From: Pseudorasbora parva
Lineage: Eukaryota > Chordata > Actinopteri > Cypriniformes > Gobionidae
Assembly: GCF_024679245.1 (NCBI RefSeq)
Contig: NC_090191.1
Span: 3,244,778-3,308,777 of the forward strand
Length of the DNA stretch: 64,000 nt
Direction: 5' to 3'
Shown: positions 47,036-56,700 of the stretch, piece by piece
How positions within the stretch are numbered: position 1 is the stretch's first letter
Layout of the letters: the number at the start of each line of letters is the position of its first letter
Made by a program: the position numbers and the translations under genes
Notes under the pieces: model-generated
Told to the model about the DNA's origin: nothing
What the model saw: the letters and a program-made list of their open reading frames with translations, nothing else
Databases searched by the model: none

Positions 47036-47195
47036 ATGCCATTTATTAAAGAGGAGAGTGAAGACATAAAGATTGAAAATGTATTCAGTCTGAAACAAGA
47101 AGAAACTGAAGAACAAACAAAGAAAGAGGAGAGTGAAGACCTGAAGATTGAATATGTATTCAGTTTGAAACACGAAGAAGCCGAGGAACAAACAG
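47036..47195 (+). CDS. Gene D: exon 2 with a doubled FiNZ domain; no finger exon found
   Basis: Codes for 53 residues plus one base: MPFIKEESEDIKIENVFSLK..EEQT, then KKEESEDLKIEYVFSLKHEE..EQT. Exon start after acceptor 46990-46991; donor GT at 47196, phase 1. The second module lacks the leading MAFI. No finger exon follows: the next 16.8 kb holds a hAT pseudogene and an unrelated plus-strand gene. Gene D is therefore a truncated duplicate, or splices beyond the window across another gene. Confidence 0.8.
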
Positions 47196-47727
47196 GTTGG
47201 TTTTATTCTCATAATTGAACTGTCATTTGATCTTTAGTAAAATGTCCAACTCTTCAGAAATGAGTGATATTTTTGAAGAGTGTCTTAATTAAAGTGCTAT
47301 TATTTGACATAAAGTGGGACGCCTCATGGACAGACATGTTGAGATCAGACAAATACACCTCTCCTATAGTATGGTACAGTAATAATATCATGGAAGGTAA
47401 GATGGATCATTTAAGTAATTACTAAACCATGGACAAGATCAAACAAACATACATCATAGACATCACATATCCTTTGTCTCAAGCATATAATTTGCAGATT
47501 AAGGAACTATTAAAGATTCCTGTAAAACTTATATGTTGCACAGGTATCGACATATACACAATCAGATCCCTGAATTACAACTTCGTATATACCAAATATG
47601 CCATTCACATGAATTTCGTTAACCATAGTATGCAATTCTGAAACAAATCCAACAGAGATTAATTTATTACATAGACCAAACCCTATAAAAGAAAATCATG
47701 AGATGGATATATGTTTATTTGGGAGGC
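47196..47727. other. Intron or flank after gene D exon 2
   Basis: The first 140 bp is homologous to the intron after gene C exon 2 (acagacatgttgagatcaga at 47328 and near 33525). The rest is unassigned. Confidence 0.5.
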
Positions 47728-48151
47728 ACTATATATCGGTAAAAAAACGTTATCGGCCGATAAATGATGATTTTTGATGTTATCAATCTGATAAGAAAAT
47801 TTGACCGATATACTCAGCTGAAGGAAATAATACATTATCTATCAGCCTGAGACACAGCTCTGCCTGCTATGATTGGTTTCACACCCACGACCATTAAATA
47901 GGCATACGTGGTCCGCGGGTTATGAGACAACCCGCGCATCACTAGTTCAGGGCTATCAGGGCTGTCATGTCATCGCACGCGCGATGGCATTCCCTGTTGT
48001 AGGATGACAGAGCTTACGACAGTAGTTGAGGAAATTTTTTTTTCCAAACTGTAGGGGGACCCCGAGAGCAAAAGTAGCCAAGTGCTGCTTTAATAATTCC
48101 TCAGGAAGTGCTTCGTCACATCACCTCGCTCACACTCACACTCATTTGGTC

Positions 48152-50696
48152 ATGGCTAGCAATAAGCAGCAGAAACGCATTTCGGATTTTTTTTTTGAGT
48201 AACGTTACTAACACGGTTAATAAGAAAAGTAAAATTGAGAATTCTTCTAAAATAGGCCTAAAGGATGTAAACAACAACGATGTAACGGCGACTGAATCCG
48301 CGTCAAATTCTGACCTTGACACCGACACAAACTCTGTTCAGACATCCGCGAGCACCGAGGTTTGTGAGCTCAACATGACATCGTGACTTTGCGGGAACAT
48401 ACACGCCACTTTCTAAAGGCAAGTGGCGTGTTATCTATACGCATTTTGAGCTATCCGCGTGTATGTGTACGCCGTGTGATTCTGCGTGTATGTCTACGCC
48501 CAAACAAACCATCATCTCCGCGTGTATATCTACGCCGTGTGATTCCGCCAACCTGATCTGACAGAATTAATATTCATAGCCTCATTTTATATTTTGGAGC
48601 AACTAACTCCACTCCTACCCTAAACCTACCCACTCTCAACAATATAAAACACGTAACAGGCAAAAATGTACAGTCACATGTATTTATTGCAAAAACTGAC
48701 CAAAAAACAGTATATAAGTATTAACTCATGTTGCATTCCAAGTCTTCTGAAGTCAGACGATATCTCTATGTGAAGAACAGAGTTGATCTTAATGTTTTAG
48801 TCATTGAAATGATGATCGCGCCCCTTCGTGAACAGAACACACACGCACTCGTTAATATTTGCGATTCAAATGATACACGAGACGACAATGATGAGAATGA
48901 TGCGATCGGTCACGAGACACACGAGAGCCAATGGCATTTTACAATCAAAGCTGATGTAATGACGCGATCGGTCACGAGACATACGACAGCCAATGCTGTC
49001 AAAGCTGACCTGATGTTTCTTCCGGCGGCAATATTTGAAATGTTTTATTAATCTTTGGTGGATGGACTCGACGTTACTGATCGCTTTTGGGGATTTTCTT
49101 CTCACAAATCAATCGTTTGGCCTCAGAACACTTGGAGTATTTGTACTTTCTGAATAAATTGTGCCTGCAGTCGTATCTGCCTGTTATCCTGTTTCTTATA
49201 ATACACAAATGGGTAGGTTTAGGGGCTGTGTGTGTGTGAAGGGTAGGTTTATTGGTAGGGGCGGGGTAGGGGCAGTGTAGGGGGGTAGAAAGAAAAAGCG
49301 ATTATGCGTCTTTATAGCACGCCAAAATGGCATATGAATTGGCGTGTCATACATACGCCATTTCATGAGATCAGTCTGGTGAGCTGGACGTTAACATCTC
49401 TCACCAGTGTCCTAAGTTCGGGACACACGATCGGATGGTTGCCAGGAAAGATGACAAGCCCTACCGACCCAGGATGAAATTTCCAGGCAGGAGATTTGGT
49501 GGGGAAACGTTTGAGCGTTCATTTCAATGTGGATGGTTTGACAAGTGGAAATGGCTGCGCTACATTAGAGAATCTCACTCTGTGATTTGTTTTATTTGTG
49601 CTAAAGCCATGGATAAAGGATTACTGCGCCTCACCAACGACAATCAAAGCTCATTTGTAAAGATTGGTGGATATAGTAACTGGAAGAAAGCTTGTGAAAA
49701 ATTTGCTCAACATGAGTTATCCGAATTGCACTGACTCAGTGCGTGCTTTGCAAACCTTAAAATTGACACCAATCAACGCTGTGATCGCGGAAATTGCCGC
49801 TCGAGACCAGGCAACAGGCAGGGCTGTGCTGGAGCTTTTTTTCCGCTCAATCCATCTTCTAGGCCGCGAAGGGTTGCCACTCAGAGGACACGTTCACCGA
49901 GATGGAGTCCTCTGGCAGTTCATGTTGGAGAGGATACACGCTCTTCCGAAAGAAAGAGAATGGATGTTACGCAGAGACAATTGGATGTCCGATACGATTC
50001 AGAACGAAATTCTCGAGATGTTTGCTCATGCCATCCAACGTGAAATCATGTCTCAAACTAGCCACTGCTCTTTCTTTGGACTCACAGCAGACGGAACAAC
50101 CAATATCAGCGCGAACGAGCAATTGTCATATTGTTTGCAGTGGATTCAGATTTAAGGGCACAAAACGTCTTTCTTGGAAACACGCGGGTGACTCCTCTGC
50201 AGAAACATTGTTTTCATGCATCAAAGACATATTTATCCGTTTAAACATACCTCTGAAATGTTTGGCAGGATATTGTTTTGATGGTGCGTCAAACCTGTCT
50301 GGCCGAATAAATGGTGTTCAAGCGAAACTAAGAGCAGAGTGTCCAGGGTCCCTATATGTGCACTGCAGTAACCATGCTTTGGACCTCGTTCTGCAAGAGG
50401 TAGCAAGGGAAGTGAGACTCATTGCAGACACATTGAATTTTGTTCAGGGAGTGTCTGTTGTCATTTCAGAATCAGCTAAACGTAAGCAGTTGTTGAGGTC
50501 TCTTTTTGGCTCTGAAGATGTAGTGTGCAATCTTCTGGGACTTTGCCCAACCCGATGGTGCATCCGCAGCACTGCGATTTCAAGAGTAATCTCTGCATAT
50601 TCTACACTACTTGAGACCCTGAAGACTCTGGAGCAAGACAAGTCAGTTAGGACTGAGATTCGGTCTAAGATATCCGGACTGTGCGCACAAGCTTAA
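48152..50696 (+). pseudogene. hAT-derived transposase, ZMYM1/DUF4371-like, with TTF zinc finger
   Basis: N-terminus MASNKQQKRISDFF at 48152, then a T-run frameshift and a serine/aspartate-rich region. After the insertion comes a TTF-type zinc finger: RSFQCGWFDKWKWLRYIRES, VICFICAKAM, GYSNWKKACEKFAQHELSEL (49435-49733). A one-base loss at about 49733 shifts frame to the DUF4371-type region (INAVIAEIAARDQATGRAVL; FFGLTADGTTNIS, first catalytic Asp). A further shift near 50145 leads to KCLAGYCFDGASNLSGRING (second Asp) and YVHCSNHALDLVLQEVAREV. The C-terminal dimerisation region is missing. In the family this protein catalyses cut-and-paste transposition; here it cannot be made. Confidence 0.85.
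48371..49378. mobile_element. 1008-bp unclassified insertion with 7-bp TSD and terminal hairpins
   Basis: GTGAGCT lies at 48364-48370 and 49379-49385. Excluding the insertion and one repeat brings the flanking transposase frames together in phase (EVCEL joined to DVNISHQ). Near the left end CACGCCACTT/AAGTGGCGTG forms a hairpin (48402-48430) and three gcgtgtat.t.tacgcc motifs follow (48457, 48484, 48520). Near the right end CACGCCAA/TTGGCGTG forms another (49318-49346). Internal near-repeat of gcgatcggtcacgagacay (48902, 48963). No recognised transposase. Confidence 0.7.
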
Positions 50697-50766
50697 CAAG
50701 CAAGGACATATTTTGGGTTGGTGTGCAGCCAGGCACTTTTTGAGCCTTCTGAGGCAGTGGCACGAA

Positions 50767-50790
50767 CCCCCCCCCCCCCCCCCCCCCCCC
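50767..50790. repeat. Run of 24 C
   Basis: Pure C homopolymer exactly where the hAT homology stops. Confidence 0.95.
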
Positions 50791-51187
50791 ATTCGTCGCT
50801 TTACGCCGTAGAGGGTCATCCAATAGATTTGAATGCAAATCCCTAATTTTTGGATTTTGACGGATTTAAAAAAAAAATGTTTTATTGCACTTCAAATTAA
50901 CAAAGTCAGAACTACAAAACATATTCTATGAAGTTGTTATAAATTAAATAGCCTACTGCAGAAAAGTATATTATGACAATCCCGTGTTTCCAAAGCAGTA
51001 AAGCGATTAATGTATGCTCCTCCGTTTTCACATAAAATATAATGAATGGTGCTTATACAAAGTATATTTTCTGTTTTAACATTGCATTGTAATACAGATA
51101 TACTATGTAATATTAAGACTACTTTTGCATTATGATCGATTTTTGCCGCAATTTTGTGTAATGCATCACTATGTGCGACGATCCCAG
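50791..51187. other. Unassigned AT-rich stretch
   Basis: Nothing recognisable. Confidence 0.4.
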
Positions 51188-51213
51188 AAACCATTGCCCA
51201 GCGCGATTCCACG
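51188..51213 (+). other. Candidate 26-nt 5' UTR exon, copy 1
   Basis: AAACCATTGCCCAGCGCG... is preceded by cccag and followed by an ideal donor GTAAGT (51214). An identical 26-mer with the same splice-like borders lies at 51696-51721, and homology continues about 50 bp downstream in both. Confidence 0.45.
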
Positions 51214-51695
51214 GTAAGTACAACAGGAGAAATTAATTATGATTTACGCGTCTAAATTTTGCAGTTTTGGAAGAAAAAAAAAGTTGTCGTATTTGTTGAT
51301 TTCGAACACCATTGTAATAACTGTATAAGAGACTGGCATAACTATTTGGTGCATCAAAATAAAATACGACTTAGCTAGCCATGAGCCTCGCAGAGCTCGT
51401 TTATTAATACTTTGGCTTCGTGTCATTGATCGTGATAGAGCCCTTGCTCACACAGTCAATTCTTTAAGTCATTCATCTTTTTATGATATTGTGATTGCAT
51501 GAATGAACAAGAGCAACATTTACTTGACTTCTTACCCTAGTAACTTTATGATAAAACATTCAAAATTATCATGAGTTTATTATAATGCACAAAAGTGAAC
51601 TCGTTATTTTGCAGAATGATGATAGAAAAGCATATAAAGATCAAACTCTATAGTATTAAAGCTGTTATCTCTTTCTCTCCCTCCCTCTCTCCCAG

Positions 51696-51721
51696 AAACC
51701 ATTGCCCAGCGCGATTCCACG
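51696..51721 (+). other. Candidate 26-nt 5' UTR exon, copy 2
   Basis: Same 26-mer as 51188-51213, with a better polypyrimidine tract (ctctttctctccctccctct) before the AG. Presumably a duplicated non-coding exon of the downstream gene; alternative use of the two copies is possible. Confidence 0.5.
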
Positions 51722-52117
51722 GTAAGTACAACAGTCACATAAGCAAGAGAAATTAATTATGATTTACGCGTCCAAAATGAAGTTATGGCACACAAAAAAC
51801 TTGTCATATTAATTTTCTCTATATGTGTAACATGTTTGCTTCACATTTCTCTGCTAGCTAAATGTGTTAAGTGTTTGCTAAGGCATATGCCTAAACTAAA
51901 TGGCTTATATGTAGGCTATGTATGTAAGCTATATATAATCTATAAGATATTTTGAACGTTCTGCCTTAATTCAAATTCATACAAACAAAACAGGAATACC
52001 ATGATCAGGGTATAAACACACACACACTATATATATACAGTATTTAAGTTCATACAAGTACCCTGATCATGTTATATTCTCTATTCTATTTTGATTTGTT
52101 CTTCTCTTTCTCTGCAG

Positions 52118-52158
52118 GTTCCTTCATCCTTATCCTTTCCCCAGCCTTTAAGAGCCAG
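52118..52158 (+). other. Candidate 5' UTR exon before the zinc-ribbon gene
   Basis: A 41-nt segment between a strong acceptor (ttctctttctctgcag) and donor GT at 52159. It has no in-frame coding link to the next exon, whose ATG is its second base, so it would be non-coding. Confidence 0.4.
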
Positions 52159-52171
52159 GTTTGCCTTGTTA

Positions 52172-52311
<140 letters not shown>

Positions 52312-52377
52312 GCACTTAAATAATTTGCCAGCATACTACCTTTGATAATGTTAGAATAGTGATAAGTTAAACATAGC

Positions 52378-53476
52378 CAGAGATGGGCATAAATACATAC
52401 AATGTATTTCAAATACAAAAACAATGTATTTGTATCGATGTATTTAAAATACAAATACAAAATACTGTGTGGAAAAATGTATTTAAGTACATATGAAATA
52501 GTGCAAATATCCCTATTAGGCTGAAATCTATCTGGGCCTTTTCATTAATATGTTTTGTTGTAATGTCACAATTTGAAGTTCAGTGGGTTTAACTTGATTA
52601 TTTGATTATGGTTTGAGAAGTGTACAAAAAAACTTTTTCACATCTTCAAAATGACCCACAACCTAATCCGTTTACATGTGAAGAAATCCATTTACTCACA
52701 AACTTGAGTGTTTGACAAATTATCCAGCAAACTACTTCCTCTCATCGCTGCTTTTTAATGGTTTGGAGAGTTGCCCTCTGTCTTTTCACAGAATTATACA
52801 ACGGAGAGCTCGTCAAGCATGAAAGCCTTGTAAGTTTAGGAGCTTTACTGAGTGGTGTGCACTGTAAGCAGTTTCGCAGCGTAGAGTCATGTGAATTGCG
52901 AAGGTATAAACAAGGCCTCAACTGCACAAAGCTAAAGAGAAAGCAGCAACTGTGCTGATTCCATCGCTTGCCGCGTTAAGAAGGCCTTTAAATGTAGGTC
53001 TATTTGTCAGCTTAAAAAGTGCAAAAAAACACAAATAACATCACACCCAATCAATCATTTCAATTATTCCTGCCCACTCAAAGCTGCTCAGATATATCTG
53101 CTTACCCCAATAGGCCTATCTATGTAAACGATTTAGAAAACGTTCCATCGATTCACAATTTATACCATCACTATGAATCTATGCATCTTATATATTGTCA
53201 TATGATCTCACCCATACCTAACATGCAGTAACGCTAATGCTTCAAACTCATTTGACGAGCTATCAACAAGTAGAATTGACCATGACATCCTTATTCATGA
53301 ATGTCGATGTGTCTGGGCTGACGCATGATAACAGCACCCTGATAAAGAGGTTGACTGGCTGAAAATACAAAAATACTCTTCTTTTAAATACAAATTCTAT
53401 CGATTTTTTTCCCCAAAGGCTCTAAAATACATAATAGTATTTTAAATACATGTATCTAAAATAATGTCCATCCCTG
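52378..53476. mobile_element. hAT-like element (CAGAGATGGGCAT ends)
   Basis: Left CAGAGATGGGCATAAATAC and right (inverted) CAGGGATGGACATTATTTT; perfect 8-bp TSD AACATAGC at 52370-52377 and 53477-53484. 1099 bp, no transposase; subterminal aaatacaaatac-type repeats. Lies in an intron of the zinc-ribbon gene. Confidence 0.9.
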
Positions 53477-53604
53477 AACATAGCCTCCTGCTGTATGACA
53501 CATGCTAATATATTAACTAGCTCTGTCTGTCTTGTCTTTATGTGTGTTTGGATACCTGCATGATATTTAATATTTATATTTTGTGTGTGTGTGTACATTT
53601 CAGT

Positions 53605-53799
53605 ATGCCAAAACCACAATTCAGGCCCTGCCCAAACTGCCAGGTCCGTCAGCAGGCCAACCGCAAAACCTGCAATGCTTGTTTCGCCATGTTGCCGAGC
53701 AAGCGGTTATTAAAAACGGCACACATCAATGATGACTGGGCGCAGAAGATCACCAGAAATAAAAATGCATCGCGGGTGGTGGCCTCTGCCCAAATGGAT
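53605..53799 (+). CDS. Zinc-ribbon gene, coding exon 1
   Basis: Exon begins at 53604 after acceptor ttcag; ATG at 53605. 65 codons, phase 0 end, donor GTAAGT at 53800. Contains CPNCQVRQQANRKTCNACFA, then MLPSKRLLKTAHI and a lysine/arginine-rich stretch. Four cysteines in two CxxC pairs predict one zinc. Confidence 0.85.
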
Positions 53800-56700
53800 G
53801 TAAGTAAGAATGCTCATGCTATATTAAGTGAGTGGTAATCAATATTAAGCCCAAAGTACATACAAGATTTACATTAAAGGTCCCGTTCTTCGCGATTCCA
53901 TCTTTCAAACTTTAGTTAGTGTGTAATGTTGCTGTTAGAGCATAAATAATACCTGTAAAATTATAAAGCTCAAAGTTCAATGCCAAGCGAGATATTTTAT
54001 TTAACAGAAGTTCCCTTTCAAAGCCTACAGCGAGCGGCCGGTTTGGACCACACCGCTGCACTTCCTGCTTTAATGACGCAACTAAAACCTTTGTTGACGA
54101 ACCCTCGGCCTACAAGAACACGCAAATTCGGGGGCGTTGTCCTTTTGGTCTCGCAGGTCGAGAATAGGAAGCGTTGTTTTTGTAGAGTGTGTTTGTCGCC
54201 ATGCCATTGAAACGCTGTTATTTTCATCCCGGAGTCAGATCACCTTTGTTTGGCCTTCCCACGGACGCTGCACGTAGAGATCAATGGCTACAGTTTACGG
54301 TTAACTCGGTTCCGGAAAATTATAATCACAATTTAAAACTATGTGCAGCACATTTTGCTGAGGACTGCTTCCTCAATCTCAATCAGTTTAATGCCGGATT
54401 CGCAGAAAGATTATTCTTAAAAGATGACGCAGTTCCCTCTTTGTCTGGAGAAGGCGTTGTTTATGGTGCACAACCGGTAAGTGTATTTTATTATTTAAGT
54501 CGGTCCGTTTAACAGTTTATGTAACTCATGACACAAAGTGCAACGCTGTTTAGCTTTGTTAACTAACGTTAGATGGTAATTGAAACTAATCCGAAAAACT
54601 TAGCATATAAAAGTGTAGTAATTCATTCAGACACCATCGATTGTTGGTGTGTGTAATGATCAGTTTAAACTACTGAATAGACAGCTTACCATTCTGAAAC
54701 ATCCAGCAAAAGTCTTTCCTGAGCAGGTTGTAATCGATCCTCTTCGATATTCTCCGGGTCTGATTCCGGCTCAAATTGATAAGGCAATATAGACATTTTT
54801 GCAATAACATTGAGCGCGCGTATCTGGCAGAGGTGGAAAGAGTAACAAAATATTCTACTCAAGTAAAAGTACTGTTACTTCAATGAAATTTTACTTAAGT
54901 ACAAGTACAATTACTGGTCTAAAAATTTACTCAAGTAAAAGTAAAAAGTAGCTCATTTAAAATGTACTCAGAGTAAAAGTTACTTAGTTACTTTTTTAAC
55001 AGTGGGGGTGGGACTCTACCCTGTAGGGTTGTGATAGGATGAGATTTTCACGATATGACAACTATCTCAGAAAACATCAATTCAACATTTACTGTACCTA
55101 TTATTAAATGATGGTTATTATCACTTGTTAAAATGATGTTAAATGAATGAAGAAGATTGGTCTTTTTTTTATTTGGTTGAACAAATGCTTTATTATAACA
55201 AACTTAAAACCATTTGTTTATTTTGTTTATTAAAATTTCAATAAAACATGTCTAATAAACTAAATTCAATAAATTATTATGAAGTAGATTAACAACTTAA
55301 TTTTATCATTAATTTGTTTTGTTTTTTTTAAGAATAATAGAGTGCATATGTAGACGGAGCAGCTCATTCACAAGCAGAGAGAGAACAAGCAGATCATATA
55401 TTCATATAGCAATGTTTTGTGCTTTAATGTTCACAGACCATGTCGCGATTTGATTTATTTCTAAGGCCTACAGCTCTACATTTGAGTTTTTTATTCATCC
55501 ACCAGTTTGCGTGTATTACGCCATTTCTACTTTATAATGTAAAGTTAACGCTCATGACTGGATTCCGGGATTCCCTCTGCGTCACAGAAATCATTCGACC
55601 TAAGTTATAAACATACCTTTATCTGCACACAGGGATGTGTTCCCGAACATGTTCTATGCGTTTCTTCATTTGCATCCACATTTTGTGCACATTTGATATC
55701 CTCCAGGACAACACCACATAATTTTTTTCTATATCCAAAGTACCGTATTTTCCTATAAGTCGCTCCGGAGTATAAGTCGCATCAGTTAAAAAATGCGTCA
55801 TGACGCGGAAAAAAACATATATAAGTCGCACTGGACTATAAGTCGCATTAGGGAAGTCGCTCGTGCCCGCTTCACTGCATAACCCGAGCAGAAGAAAGAA
55901 AGTTTGAAGTAAGTGAGAAACTTGTAAGGGACTGGCGAAAAGCAGAGGTTACTTTAATTGTGATGAAGAAGAAAAAGAAATCTACTTGCGGACTTTAAGC
56001 AAGATGGCCAGAGCTGAAGGAACGAGTCCACAGAGGCTTGAACTCTCTGCTGGGAGAGGCTCTGCCGCGCGAGACGAACGCTGTGAGAATCGTTCTCCGC
56101 TGCATGTTTTACTACATGCTGTTTGTGTTTTGCAGAATAAGATTTTCTTCATGGGGGCATTTTGTTTGTGTTTAGTCTTTCTAAGTTGTTGTCTATAAGT
56201 AAATATTAGGCTACAGGAGCAGCATAGAGCGCCCTCTCGCGGCTATATGTTTATTCTTGTCAGTCAGTATGAATTAAATTTGATATATAAGTCGCACCTG
56301 ACTATAAGTCGCAGGACCAGCCAAACTATGAAAAAAAGTGCGACTTATATTCCGGAAAATACGGTATTTACATACTAGCCAGGAGTTCACGACGGCGTTT
56401 TGCTTTCACCTGGGTCTGCGTCACTGACGTCTGTCTTGTTCGTCTCCATCTGATATTTGCGCGCTTGTTCTCTCACGCGTCCCGCGCCCTCTATTCAATA
56501 TTAGTCATTTCCAAATCGCGTTTTTTTCCTCCCCTCTTTGATAATGCATTAATGATTCATTTTACTCAGTAACGGATGTGGTTTAAAATGTAGCGAAGTA
56601 CAATACTTCAATCAAAATGTACTTAAGTAAAAGTAAAATTACAGATTTTTAAAACTACTTAAAAAAGAAGTACACATAAAAACTACTCAATTACAGTAAC

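Larger units (their letters stand above)
47728..50766 (+). mobile_element. hAT-type transposon, 3'-truncated
   Basis: Begins with a region of tatcggccgataa motifs (47738-47765), followed by a GC-rich leader and a transposase gene starting near 48152. It is interrupted by a 1-kb insertion (48371-49378) and ends abruptly at a run of 24 C (50767). No 3' terminal repeat. Confidence 0.65.

Noticed and set aside
48728..49051. 107-codon frame inside the 1-kb insertion
   Set aside because: Contains an internal near-repeat and no recognisable motif; no evidence of coding selection.
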